Shown one piece after another: positions 45,521-54,428 of a stretch of DNA of 64,000 bases. The stretch is from G963665215 sp963665215 (GTDB taxonomy: Bacteria > Chloroflexota > Dehalococcoidia > Lucifugimonadales > CAUZJF01). The stretch spans positions 62,001 to 126,000 of the forward strand of contig CAXXWW010000011.1 of assembly GCA_963665215.2 (NCBI GenBank), read 5' to 3'. The notes beneath the pieces were generated by a model. The model saw only the letters and a list, made by a program, of their open reading frames with translations, had not been told where the DNA came from and did no database searches. Numbering within the stretch: position 1 is the stretch's first letter; every line of letters starts with the position of its first letter. The position numbers and the translations under genes are program-made.

Positions 45521-45619
45521 ATGATCAGCTTACAGTGGCATAAGTTCGCACGCTTTTACTCGTACTATTTTACCGGCCGCGGTACTGCCGGGGACGTTTT
45601 GGTGCGCGAGCAAATGTAG
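45521..45619 (+). CDS. Predicted Phe/Tyr-rich leader peptide (attenuator)
   Basis: A 32-codon frame starting MISLQW and containing FARFYSYYF, with three Phe and three Tyr codons among nine. The ATG sits about where transcription should begin and lacks a clear ribosome binding site, so it may be translated as a leaderless message. It lies between a promoter and a terminator hairpin upstream of DAHP synthase, the arrangement of ribosome-mediated attenuation. A segment 45573-45577 (CCGGC) can pair with 45587-45591 (GCCGG), which can instead pair with CCGGC at 45661-45665 in the terminator. Starvation for Phe or Tyr would stall the ribosome just before the first segment and favour read-through. 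Confidence 0.65.
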   Translation: MISLQWHKFARFYSYYFTGRGTAGDVLVREQM

Positions 45620-45654
45620 GGCAAGTAACCAACAATCACGCAAGGACACCAAGA

Positions 45655-45681
45655 CCTCAGCCGGCAGCGGCTGGGGTTTTT
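45655..45681 (+). terminator. Rho-independent terminator in the DAHP synthase leader
   Basis: A nine-base-pair stem (45655-45663 with 45668-45676, one G-U pair), a GCAG loop and five Ts at 45677-45681. It lies 28 bases upstream of the DAHP synthase ATG and downstream of the leader peptide, so it would end transcription before the gene unless an alternative pairing forms. Confidence 0.75.
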
Positions 45682-45708
45682 CAATTTGCGCTAGGGAAGG
45701 ATGGCCTC

Positions 45709-46776
45709 ATGCAGCAGTCAAAGACGCGCGACGTCAATGTTCGGAGCGTAGAGCCTCTCATAACCCCAATCGAGCTGGTTGCCAAACTGCCTATCACCCG
45801 GGAGGCGGAGATGACGGTGCTCGAGGGCAGGAGGCAGATCCAGGACATCTTGCGTGGGGAGGACTCCAGGTTCATGGTGATAACCGGCCCATGCTCGGTC
45901 CACGACGAGAAGGCCGCGCTGGAGTATGCCGAGCGCCTGTCCCGACTCTCGCAGCGGCTGAGCGACCGGCTGCTTATCGTAATGCGGGTCTATTTTGAGA
46001 AGCCGCGCACAACTGTCGGGTGGAAGGGACTGCTATACGACCCGAACCTGAACGATACATTCGACATCGTCGGCGGCCTGCATCGAGGGAGAGCACTGCT
46101 CTTGCAGATCGCAGAGATGGATATGTACGCCGCGACGGAGATCCTCGATCCGATTGTGCCGCAGTATCTAGCGGACTTGGTGTCGTGGGCCGCAATCGGG
46201 GCTCGCACTACCGAGAGTCAGACCCATCGGCAGATGGCGAGTGGACTGAGTATGCCTGTTGGATTCAAGAATGGGACCGACGGCGGCGCCCAGATCGCGG
46301 TCGACGCCATGGTGACGGCGCGCTCGCCGCACGGTTTTCTCGGCATCGACCATAGCGGTCGTACCTGTGTCATCAACACCAACGGGAACACCTACGTGCA
46401 CCTGGTGCTGCGGGGAGGCGACGGCGGGCCGAACTTCGCCTCTCGCTACGTTGTCCGGGCGCAGGAGCGGCTCATCGCTGCGGGAGTGCCATCCCAGCTT
46501 CTCGTAGACTGTAGTCACGCGAACTGCGACAAGGACTACACCAAGATGCACATCGCCTTCCGGGACGTGGTCGGGCAGCGCGCGGCGGGCAATGCCGCCA
46601 TCATCGGATGCATGCTGGAGAGCAACCTGTTCCCCGGTAACCAGAAACTCAACGGTATCGCGTCAGGCCTGAAGTACGGCGTCTCCATAACCGATCCGTG
46701 CATCGACTGGGAAGAGACGGAGTCGCTGTTGAGTTGGGCCTACGATGCCCTGGGCGGCACGGCCGGGCGCCTCTGA
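45709..46776 (+). CDS. 3-deoxy-7-phosphoheptulonate (DAHP) synthase, type I
   Basis: 355 residues of the AroF/AroG/AroH class. It condenses phosphoenolpyruvate and erythrose 4-phosphate in the first step of aromatic amino acid synthesis. ITGPCSVHDEKAALEYA at about 58 holds the metal-binding Cys, and SMPVGFKNGTDG at about 182 lines the active site. DCSHANCDKDY, GCMLESNLFPG and SITDPCIDW provide the His, Glu and Asp metal ligands. The N-terminal extension of about 50 residues is the region that carries feedback control in the enteric enzymes. The upstream attenuator suggests control by Phe and Tyr. Confidence 0.93.
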   Translation: MQQSKTRDVNVRSVEPLITPIELVAKLPITREAEMTVLEGRRQIQDILRGEDSRFMVITGPCSVHDEKAALEYAERLSRLSQRLSDRLLIVMRVYFEKPRTTVGWKGLLYDPNLNDTFDIVGGLHRGRALLLQIAEMDMYAATEILDPIVPQYLADLVSWAAIGARTTESQTHRQMASGLSMPVGFKNGTDGGAQIAVDAMVTARSPHGFLGIDHSGRTCVINTNGNTYVHLVLRGGDGGPNFASRYVVRAQERLIAAGVPSQLLVDCSHANCDKDYTKMHIAFRDVVGQRAAGNAAIIGCMLESNLFPGNQKLNGIASGLKYGVSITDPCIDWEETESLLSWAYDALGGTAGRL

Positions 46777-46921
46777 GACGCATGGCAGTAACCGTTCGCC
46801 GTCCTCTGGACTTCATTGCGCGGGACTCGGGGGATCTGGCGTAGCTGGAGAGGTAAACGACCGTAATGCGGTGGATGAGACCTGCGGTTGGCGGTCAGCC
46901 GTTTCTAAGCGCAGACGTCCA

Positions 46922-47188
46922 ATGGTAGTCGCGGAACGCTATCTACAGAGATTGAAACGGCGGATCGCCAAGGCATCTGACGCAAAGAAGCGGGTAGGCT
47001 TCGGCACCATCGCCGCCCTTATCGGCGGCGTCGTTGGACCGTACGGTAACGTCTGCTGGAGCATCCTCATAGTTGGTGACTGTTTCGAAAGGGGCTCCAT
47101 GGCCAGTCTCGTCGGCGGCGCATTCATCGGCGCAATGGCGGGCGCGTTCCTCGGTCCCGAAATCTTTCGTCCCGAGAAGCGCGACTAA
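46922..47188 (+). CDS. Small membrane protein of unknown function
   Basis: 88 residues from ATG 46922. A basic N-terminus (LQRLKRRIAKASDAKKRVG) is followed by two glycine-rich hydrophobic segments (about 28-50 and 58-78) with GGAFIGAMAGAFLGPEIF. The Gly-rich pattern resembles glycine-zipper membrane proteins. No ribosome binding site is obvious, and an earlier in-frame start exists in a sequence without coding character. Confidence 0.4.
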   Translation: MVVAERYLQRLKRRIAKASDAKKRVGFGTIAALIGGVVGPYGNVCWSILIVGDCFERGSMASLVGGAFIGAMAGAFLGPEIFRPEKRD

Positions 47189-47254
47189 CCACCGGGAACG
47201 CCTGCGCCATCCGCGACTTAGTCGAGACGGCTCGGCGACGCTCCGGCCCGGCGC

Positions 47255-48544
47255 TCAAGGCGCCTCAACCTCGGCGGTCCGACCCTGGGCCCTGAGCCTC
47301 TCCAGCATGTCCAGAAACTCCTGATGGCTGGACACCCCGGATATGGACTTGACGAACGACCCCACGTTCGGATGCAGGTCCCGGAGCTCCTTGATCTGGT
47401 CTCCCACGGGGCTTAGGGATGCCGGGCCTTCGGCGTACCTGCCGCGAAAGGCGAAATAGGCCTGGTTTAGCTTGCGCAGATAGTATCCCCCCAGCCTCAG
47501 ACGCCACGACCGCTCCTTCATATACTGCTCCGCCTCCTCTATCTCGCCCTCGGCCAGCAGCTGCTCCACCCGGAGGCGCGTCTCGCGCATCTCTCGGGTG
47601 AAGATGGGGTCTCGATCCTCCGCGGGCAGGTATCGGCTAGACGAGAGCGTCAGGTCTCCTCCCATTCGAGCGAAGGCAATATCCCCCAGCTCGCGTCCCG
47701 CAAGTCCGGCGGCAGTCTCATTGAGTGTGAACATCGTCTCCGAGCTGTTGATGTGGCGTCCAAGAGGTTGAAAGAAGAGGTAGGCGTGCATCCACTCGTG
47801 GGCGGCAGTCCGGAGGACCGTTCGCATGGTGTCCAGGTCAGAGACCAGCGACGGATAGGTCGAGAGCCCGCCTAGGTTATCTACCAGGGCTGAGAGGTTG
47901 TAGTCTGCTAGCATGGCCTTTTCCAGGCGGTCCCTTTCAACTCCGCGCAGGTCTGGGCTCAGCAGGAGCACCTCAGAGAGCTGGATGCGGTCCCGCGGAG
48001 AGGTGACCAGCACGGTTGGCGGCTGGTCAAACCGTATGTCCACTGGGGGGAACAGGACGCCCAATCGAGCGCCCAGTCCCTGCTTTATCACCGCGGCACC
48101 TAGCTCGGCCTCCAGGGCCGCTTCGGCCCTTGCCCTCAGCTTCTCCTTGGCGGTGACGAGCTCGCTCAGGTACTCCTGGGTGTCTGAGGCCCTCTCCTTG
48201 GTAAGGGCCCCGAGGGCCGGCCCCCCGCCGCGCCTCAGATGCAGGCCCTCCAGACGGTCCTTTTCCTTTTGCGCTCGGCGGGCGAGAACGAGGTACTCGT
48301 CGAGCAGCGCCAACCCCTCTTCACGAGTCGGTTTCTTTCCCAGGAGGGTCTCCCGCAGTAGGTGCATCCACTTGAGGTGGATATGGGTGAGCTCCCACTG
48401 CGCCAGCGAGAACAGGTGGGCCGATGCCGTGGCCCTCCCCGGGGTCAAGCTGAATGTGTCGACTCGTGCGAATAGCAGCGCCGCCAGAAGCAGCCCCAGT
48501 ACCACTCTGCCCCGCCAGCCGAACCTACGCTCAGCCTTGCCCAT
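47255..48544 (-). CDS. Membrane-anchored HExxH protein, putative zinc metalloprotease
   Basis: 429 residues. One N-terminal membrane helix (VVLGLLLAALLFARVDTF, about 14-31) acts as signal anchor. The long exported part includes AAHEWMHAYLFF at about 247, an HExxH zinc site, followed about 22 residues later by NETAAGLAGRELGD, where a third ligand Glu would sit as in gluzincins. The flanking region is helical and charged. No named family was recognised; protease activity is inferred from the motif only. Monocistronic. Confidence 0.65.
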   Translation of the reverse strand: MGKAERRFGWRGRVVLGLLLAALLFARVDTFSLTPGRATASAHLFSLAQWELTHIHLKWMHLLRETLLGKKPTREEGLALLDEYLVLARRAQKEKDRLEGLHLRRGGGPALGALTKERASDTQEYLSELVTAKEKLRARAEAALEAELGAAVIKQGLGARLGVLFPPVDIRFDQPPTVLVTSPRDRIQLSEVLLLSPDLRGVERDRLEKAMLADYNLSALVDNLGGLSTYPSLVSDLDTMRTVLRTAAHEWMHAYLFFQPLGRHINSSETMFTLNETAAGLAGRELGDIAFARMGGDLTLSSSRYLPAEDRDPIFTREMRETRLRVEQLLAEGEIEEAEQYMKERSWRLRLGGYYLRKLNQAYFAFRGRYAEGPASLSPVGDQIKELRDLHPNVGSFVKSISGVSSHQEFLDMLERLRAQGRTAEVEAP

Positions 48545-49020
48545 AGCCCCACCTTGCTCGTGATCCCACAGCGACCGGGACGACGCGCCTCACCTGCACG
48601 CCGGCCTGACACGGGAGACAGCTGCCCGCGTCGCCCGACCTGGCGCCTCGGGGTTGAAGCTGATGCTCCCTTGCTCTCATGTCCATTCAATGCGCATGCG
48701 TCCCCGTCTGCGGTCGCCGGAATGGTATGCCATACCGCTCGGCCATGGGGTGAGTCTATGGAATCTCGCCGTGTCAAGCAACGGGTCCGGCCACTAGGGT
48801 ACAGGAATGACGTTGACGAGCTTGACACCGGTGCCGAGCTGGAGAGCAGTCTGCGAGAGCACCGGTACGTCTATTGACGGGGTTCATGAGCAAGAACCAG
48901 GATGGCTCTCGTCGAGTCGTGAGTCGCCTCTGGTCAGTCAGGATTGAGTTGGGCGGGTCCAAGGCGGAAAAGATGTGAGCCGGCCTTGACTTTGCGAGGC
49001 GCCCCCGGGTGACAATTCGG
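48545..49020. other. Intergenic, no gene assigned
   Basis: A 476-base gap between the metalloprotease-like and MFS genes, both on the minus strand. A 39-codon plus-strand frame at about 48758-48877, MESRRVKQRVRPLGYRNDVD and on, has GGGGTGA upstream, but I could not support it as a gene. No terminator with a T tract was found. Confidence 0.35.
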
Positions 49021-50286
49021 CTAGGCGCTCGATTCGGCCTCTATCGGCGTCCCAGGGCGGGGAATCCTTACCGCTATCAAGAGCGCGGTCGGCAGGAGAA
49101 GCACGACTCCACCGTAGATGAAGGCGCTGTGGATCCCGTACCGGTCGGAGATGAGGCCCGCGACAAAAGGAGAAAAGCTCCCCAAAAAGCCCGCGCCGTA
49201 TATCAGCGCGACGACTGTAGACTGGACGTGCCCCCGTGCGGCGTCGAGCGCTGCCGCGATGAAGATGTGGTGCAGTGAATAGGTAAAGGCGCCCCTTGCC
49301 ACGATGATGGCGGCCAACTGTACCCCTGGTTCGGCGACGCTCAAGGCCAGGGACAGCAATGCCAGTGACGCGGTGCCCGGTACCAGAACGGCCTTCCGCC
49401 CGTATCTGTCGGACAGGTACCCCAGTAGCGGCTGCGAGGCGATCCCGGCCATTTGCGCCCCTGACAGAAACAGGGCGACCTTCAACTCCTCGATGCCCAG
49501 GTCGTCTATCAAGTACAGGGGAAGATACGCTCCCACGGCGCTCTCGCCCAGGCCCCGCAGCGCGGTTGCCAGGACCAGGACGATCACCACCCGGTTCTTC
49601 AGGAGCACACCTACAGACGCAACGTACTCGCGCACGGAGGACACGCCCTGCTTCGACATGGGTGGAGGAATGCGCAGCATGGCCCAGATCAGCACGGCCG
49701 TCAGTATCGCGGGGAAGAAGCTTGCCCTGAGGACCTCTCGCCACATCATGAATGTCAGGACGCCGGCCACGGTGACGGGGCCCAGGACCTCCCCCACGTT
49801 TGCTCCCAGCCCGTGGAGAGAGACAACGAACCCGCGCCGTTCGGGGAACCGGCGCGACAGCTCGCTTATGGCAGGGGGATGAAAGATGGCGGGTCCCACG
49901 CCGACCAGGAACATCACTGCGAACATGGTCCAGTAGCTTGGAGCATACCCCGCCAGCAGAAACGATAGGCCCATCAAGCCCAGCGATAAGCCCAACATCT
50001 GAGATGCCCTGTTGCTGAACCGGTCTCCCAGGAAGCCGGCCGTTAGCGTCGATAGCCCGTTGCTCATAGACTGTGCGGTGGCCAACGACCCGAACTGCGC
50101 TCGGTTGAGGCCCAGGCCGACTTTGATCTTCGGCATGATAATTGACCGCATTCCACTGTTAAAGATGTGCTTGACCGCGTGCCCGAAAATGATGGCCCCG
50201 GCCAACCGATTGCGACCTTGCCTGGTCTCGGGACCGACCAATGTCTCCGCGTTCGGCAACTCTACGGACTCAGCGCCTTCGCTCAT
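49021..50286 (-). CDS. MFS transporter
   Basis: 421 residues with about twelve hydrophobic segments. The motif A loops are GFLGDRFSNRASQ at about 85 between helices 2 and 3 and GYLSDRYGRKAVL at about 272 in the second half. FLVGVGPAIFHPPAISELSRRFPERRG at about 125 resembles the fosmidomycin-resistance/Fsr-like branch of drug efflux carriers. Substrate unknown. The gene is divergent from purN. Confidence 0.88.
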   Translation of the reverse strand: MSEGAESVELPNAETLVGPETRQGRNRLAGAIIFGHAVKHIFNSGMRSIIMPKIKVGLGLNRAQFGSLATAQSMSNGLSTLTAGFLGDRFSNRASQMLGLSLGLMGLSFLLAGYAPSYWTMFAVMFLVGVGPAIFHPPAISELSRRFPERRGFVVSLHGLGANVGEVLGPVTVAGVLTFMMWREVLRASFFPAILTAVLIWAMLRIPPPMSKQGVSSVREYVASVGVLLKNRVVIVLVLATALRGLGESAVGAYLPLYLIDDLGIEELKVALFLSGAQMAGIASQPLLGYLSDRYGRKAVLVPGTASLALLSLALSVAEPGVQLAAIIVARGAFTYSLHHIFIAAALDAARGHVQSTVVALIYGAGFLGSFSPFVAGLISDRYGIHSAFIYGGVVLLLPTALLIAVRIPRPGTPIEAESSA

Positions 50287-50555
50287 GTCAACCCCTTACA
50301 CATCTCGTAATTCCCTCTGCTAGGATTGGCTTCAAGAGGCTTCTTTTGGATGGGGTGGTAGGAGCCAGACGCAGTTTCGGGCGGGTGAGCGGGAACGTTC
50401 ATATTGGGAGGGGCGCCTCTCTTTCTGGGGGGACCGGTTTGGATATGGCCCGTGTCCGCGCCTGATGCTGTATGCTCAACATTGGAACTTTTCCTTACAA
50501 CATTAAGTTGATCCGGTGGCGGACCGGCAACCAGCCCAGAACTGTAGGTGAATCG

Positions 50556-51161
50556 GTGGTAGAACTCAAGATGGGCTTCCTGGCATCCCACGAGGGAAGC
50601 AACATGCAGGCTATCATTGATGCCTGCAATTCGGGCCGCCTCGATGCCGAGCCCCGCGTGGTCATCAGCAACAATTCAAGCTCCCCGGCCATTGAGCGCG
50701 CGAGGCGGGAAGGGATTCCCTATTTCCATCTTAGCAGCCGGACCCATCCGATGCCGGAAAACCTTGATGGAGCCATTCTGGACGCGCTGGAGGCCCATCA
50801 GGTCAATCTTGTAGTCCTGGCCGGCTACATGAAGCGGTTGGGGCGTCAGACGCTTTCCCGATACCCGGGCCGGATTCTGAATATCCACCCCGCGCTTTTG
50901 CCCATGTACGGTGGGAAAGGCATGTTTGGAAAGCGCGTGCACGAGGCCGTGCTGGCCGCGGGGGAGCGGGTCACTGGAGTGACAATACACAAAGTGGACC
51001 AGCACTATGACCACGGAGAGATAGTGGCCCAGTGCGAGGTGCCGGTCGCCGAGGGTGACACGGTGGATTCATTAAGCGAGCGCGTCCTCCAGTGCGAGCA
51101 TGAATTTTACGTCGAGACCCTGCAGCGAGTCAGCCACGGGGAGATCGACCTTGGCTTGTAG
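50556..51161 (+). CDS. purN: Phosphoribosylglycinamide formyltransferase
   Basis: 201 residues from GTG 50556, with AGGTG five bases upstream. HEGSNMQAIIDAC is the phosphate-binding loop, RILNIHPALLPMYGGKGMFG holds the catalytic Asn and His, and GVTIHKVDQHYDHGEIVAQ holds the catalytic Asp. It transfers a formyl group from 10-formyltetrahydrofolate to GAR in purine synthesis. The same frame is open upstream to 50472, but the family starts at about this GTG. No other pur gene is nearby. An IS1595-family transposon begins 28 bases after its stop. Confidence 0.92.
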   Translation: MVELKMGFLASHEGSNMQAIIDACNSGRLDAEPRVVISNNSSSPAIERARREGIPYFHLSSRTHPMPENLDGAILDALEAHQVNLVVLAGYMKRLGRQTLSRYPGRILNIHPALLPMYGGKGMFGKRVHEAVLAAGERVTGVTIHKVDQHYDHGEIVAQCEVPVAEGDTVDSLSERVLQCEHEFYVETLQRVSHGEIDLGL

Positions 51162-52235
51162 CGCCGGTGCGGCCATGCGTGTATTTAATGGGACTTACCC
51201 GTTTGTGTACCAAAGCAAAGGGAGGCTAGTTAAGTGAATGCGGACGAATACCCGGCTCGTCAAGAACATGCTGCATCGCAGTAATCAGACGCTCTGCCTG
51301 TTAGTCTGCCGAATAAGTAGTTATAGGGGCTAGTGGTCCAACATCATTGAAATGAATACCATGATAGTCATTGTTCCTCTTGGGGGTTCAATCGTAACGT
51401 TGAACCGAGGAGGAACCATGATGTCTACCAAGAAGTACCGTATCAGACTGACTACCGACGAACAACAGGAACTCAACGCCTTGGTCTCACGCGGTCGGGC
51501 TGCGGCGTACAAACAGACCCATGCGCGCATTCTGCTGATGAGCGATGAGTCACGCTCGGACGGGGGAATGAAGGACGCGGACATCACCAGCGCGCTCGGT
51601 GTGGGACAGTCAACGGTCGAGCGAATACGCAAGCGCTGTGTGGAGGAGGGGGTCGAGTCTGCGCTGAATCGCAAAAAGCAACTGCGTCGGCGTCAAAAGA
51701 GACTGGACGGCGAAGGTGAAGCACGGTTGATAGCGATGGCCTGCGGGGAACCGCCGGAGGGGCGTGCCAGTTGGACCCTGAAGCTGTTGGCTGACCAGTT
51801 GGTCGAGTGTGAGATAGTCGGGACCATTAGCACCGAGACGGTTCGCCAGGCGCTTAAAAAAAAACGAACTGAAGCCGTGGCTGAAGCAGAGTTGGTGCAT
51901 CCCGCCCGGTCAGAGCGCGGAGTTTGTGTGCGCGATGGAAGACGTACTGGAGGTCTACCAACGGCCGTACGATGGGAATGAGGTTCTGGTGTGCATGGAT
52001 GAGACGAGCAAACAGCAAGTCAAGGAGACGCGAGTGCCGCGTCCCGCAGCGCCCGGCTTATCGGCGGCATACGACTACGAATACGAGCGCAATGGAGTGA
52101 GCAGCCTGTTCATGCTGTTTGCACCGTTGGACGGATGGCGCCGAGTCGAGGTCAGAGAGCGTCGCACGAAGGTGGACTGGGCGCATGTGATAAAGGAACT
52201 GGTCGACGAGGACTACCCTGACAGAGACCGGATCG

Positions 52236-53603
52236 GAGGTATCTTCAAAAAGTGTGTAAACAGTCAGGCGGTGTACCCTCTCTCTGAACAACACGGGCTC
52301 GAGGCCCAAGAGAGGAGATAGACCGCCCATGAGGAAGGAAAGCACTGAGAGTAGGTCGGAGTCAAGGCCGGAGTGGGAGCAGTTGGAGGATTGGGTGCGA
52401 AGCCAGGTCCAGAGGCTGATCCAGGAGTTGCTGGAGGAGGAGGTGACGGCGTTTCTGGGAAGGGCGAAGTCGGCGCTCAGATCCGACTCGGACAACGATA
52501 CCGGCTATCGGAACGGATACGGCAGAGCCCGGAGGCTTACGCTGAGTTCGGGAACGATACAGCTGAGGCGGCCGCGAGTCCGCGATACCGAGGAGCAGTT
52601 CGAGAGCCGGCTGCTGCCGCTGTTCGTCAACAGGACCAGGAAGGTTGCTGAGTTGATCCCCGAGCTGTACCTGCACGGTCTATCCGAAGGCGACTTCGAT
52701 CTGGCTTTGCGGGGGCTGCTGGGAGAGGACGCACCGGTATCGGCGAGCACGGTGGCCCGGTTGAAGGATAAGTGGAACGATGAGCTTGCCCAATGGCGCA
52801 GCCGGCCCCTCGATGACCTGGAAGTGGTCTACATGTGGGTGGATGGAGTCTACGTCAAGGCTGGTCTTGAGAAGGAGAAGGCGGCGGTACTGGTGGTAAT
52901 GGCGGCCCTGAGCGACGGGAGCAAGGTGGTGGTGAGCGCTGTTCCTGGATACAGGGAGTCCACAGAGAACTGGTCCGAGGTGCTCAGGGACATCAAGCGC
53001 CGGGGCTTGAGCTGCCCGAGGCTGGTGGTTGGAGACGGACACCTGGGCATCTGGGGAGCTCTGCGCAACGTCTATCCGCAGGCGGCAGAGCAACGCTGCT
53101 GGAACCACAAGATCGTAAACGTGCTCGCCAAGCTTCCAAAGCGACAACAGGACCAGGCCAAGCTCATGCTGCGTACTATCCCCTACGCGCCGACTCGGAC
53201 AGAGGCTGAGCGGCTCAGGACGGTGTTCACCAGGTGGTGCGGCGACCATTCCTACGAGGCGGCCTCAGAGGCCTTGGAGCGGGACTGGGACCGCATGGTC
53301 ACCTTCTATGACTTCCCAAAGGAGCACTGGGGGCACCTTCGCACGACGAACCCGGTAGAATCACCCTTCGCGGCCCTCAGGCTTCGGACCGATGCCGCCA
53401 AGCGCTACAAGAGGGTCGATCGGGCGATAGCGGTGATCTGGAAAATGTTGATGGTCGCCGAACAGCGCTTCAGGCGTCTGAAGGCCCCTGAGTTGATCGA
53501 AGACGTCTATCTCGGTGCACAGTATGCGGATGGAATCGCCATTGAATCAACGGCTGAGAAGGTCGCCGCCTGATGTCGTTTACACACCTATTGACGTAAC
53601 CTC
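52236..53603 (+). mobile_element. IS256-family element, copy E
   Basis: 1,368 bp with the 8-bp duplication CCGGATCG at 52228-52235 and 53604-53611, inserted in the catalytic region of the IS630 transposase gene. Both ends are intact. Confidence 0.93.
52329..53573 (+). CDS. IS256-family transposase, copy E
   Basis: A complete 414-residue transposase whose sequence is the majority form among the five copies (VTAFLG, FVNRTRK, KRQQDQAK, EALERDW). DDE regions intact. With complete ends and a perfect target duplication this is among the best candidates for an active copy. Confidence 0.93.
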   Translation: MRKESTESRSESRPEWEQLEDWVRSQVQRLIQELLEEEVTAFLGRAKSALRSDSDNDTGYRNGYGRARRLTLSSGTIQLRRPRVRDTEEQFESRLLPLFVNRTRKVAELIPELYLHGLSEGDFDLALRGLLGEDAPVSASTVARLKDKWNDELAQWRSRPLDDLEVVYMWVDGVYVKAGLEKEKAAVLVVMAALSDGSKVVVSAVPGYRESTENWSEVLRDIKRRGLSCPRLVVGDGHLGIWGALRNVYPQAAEQRCWNHKIVNVLAKLPKRQQDQAKLMLRTIPYAPTRTEAERLRTVFTRWCGDHSYEAASEALERDWDRMVTFYDFPKEHWGHLRTTNPVESPFAALRLRTDAAKRYKRVDRAIAVIWKMLMVAEQRFRRLKAPELIEDVYLGAQYADGIAIESTAEKVAA

Positions 53604-53949
53604 CCGGATCGTGCTGGTAATGGACAATCTCAACACTCACAAGCTGTCCTCGCTATACGAGGCATTCGAGCCTGCTGAGGCGAGGCGTATAGCTGAGCGA
53701 CTGGAGATACACTACACTCCCAAACACGGGAGTTGGTTGAATATGGCGGAGATAGAGATCGGTGTGCTGGCTCGACAGTGCCTGGACCGACGGATTGCCA
53801 ATCAAGACATCCTGCGCGGCGAGGTCAATGCTTGGCAGAATCAACGCAACCGGGATGTGATACGAGTGGATTGGCGCTTCACTACCGAGGATGCGCGCAT
53901 CAAGCTAAAGTCACTCTACCCATCAATACAAAAACGTTGAACCACTAGG

Positions 53950-54225
53950 GTGTCTTTCAAGAGATGCCCTCATTGTGATTCACCGGGAGGCCCAAAGACG
54001 CTTCGGCATCAGGTCAGCATGCCGATCAATGGCCGAGTGCAGTGCATAGATTTTTGTATTCATCCACTTGTTGCCGCTTTGAACGCTGGCGGTATCATAA
54101 CGACAGCCAGTTGTTGCGGGCATCAAAAGATGAAGGGGAACATCATGCTTGAAGATGGGCGTACGCTCATCATCCAGCCAACGCCAGACTCCAATGATGC
54201 TTGGAGCCAGGCCGTTACCTTCTAA
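53950..54225 (+). CDS. Conserved small phage-like protein (cargo)
   Basis: 91 residues from GTG 53950. An N-terminal CPHCDSP zinc-knuckle-like start is followed by PINGRVQCIDFCIHPLVAAL, then TTASCCGHQKMKGNIMLEDG. The last block, with CCGH, is a recurrent motif in small phage and mobile-element proteins of unknown function. An IS630 insertion ends four bases upstream, so the original ribosome binding site has been separated. Confidence 0.55.
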   Translation: MSFKRCPHCDSPGGPKTLRHQVSMPINGRVQCIDFCIHPLVAALNAGGIITTASCCGHQKMKGNIMLEDGRTLIIQPTPDSNDAWSQAVTF

Positions 54226-54428
54226 CTTGTGTGACAGGCTGGCGAGCAGTGGGCACAGCCATCTACTTGTGAGTAGTGCTTACGTGCCGCAACAACTGCT
54301 GGATGGCAGGAGGCAAAAGCGCCGAGGTGTATGCGATTCAGGACATCAGGCAACCAAGGGCATCCCACCCTGTGAACCTCGTGGTCACCATTTGATTGTG
54401 CATTCCTATTTACATAATAGTCTGCCAT
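54222..54428 (-). CDS. Conserved 68-residue protein (cargo)
   Basis: 68 residues starting MADYYVNRNAQSNGDHEVHR, with GCPWLPDVLNRIHLG and ending DGCAHCSPACHTS. The YYVNxNAQxxGDHEVH start, an inner Cys and the CxxC near the C-terminus form a conserved pattern that I recall from uncharacterised small bacterial proteins. Its ATG follows the TAG of the upstream small gene without a gap, so the two are coupled. Metal binding by the Cys/His residues is likely but inferred. Confidence 0.65.
   Translation of the reverse strand: MADYYVNRNAQSNGDHEVHRVGCPWLPDVLNRIHLGAFASCHPAVVAARKHYSQVDGCAHCSPACHTS

Larger units (their letters stand above)
51418..53940 (+). pseudogene. IS630-family transposase, interrupted and frameshifted
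   Basis: The N-terminal part (STKKYRIRLTTDEQQELNAL and an HTH at VGQSTVERIRKRC) runs to a run of nine As at 51856-51864. Eight As would keep the frame and read LKKNELKPWLKQSW as in related transposases. The next frame continues with VLVCMDETSKQQVKE, the first catalytic Asp, up to 52235. IS256 copy E intervenes. The last part from 53604 holds IVLVMDNLNTHKLSSLYEAF and HYTPKHGSWLNMAEIE with the remaining Asp and Glu. Inactive in its present form. Confidence 0.85.
51333..53945 (+). mobile_element. IS630-family element, split by IS256 copy E
   Basis: Inverted ends GTGGTCCAAC and GTTGAACCAC are each bordered by TA (51331-51332 and 53946-53947), the target dinucleotide of IS630/Tc1-type elements. 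Without the nested IS256 and its 8-bp duplication the element is 1,237 bp. It sits directly upstream of the GTG at 53950 and separates that gene from its upstream region. Confidence 0.88.

Noticed and set aside
48758..48877. 39-codon plus-strand frame between the metalloprotease-like and MFS genes
   Set aside because: A weak ribosome binding site is present, but no conservation or composition evidence can be seen from the sequence alone.
51856..51864. Programmed -1 frameshift in the IS630 transposase at the A9 run
   Set aside because: The downstream frame is reached by +1 (or loss of one A), while a -1 shift meets a TGA within a few codons. A homopolymer expansion or polymerase slippage fits better than a -1 programmed signal.
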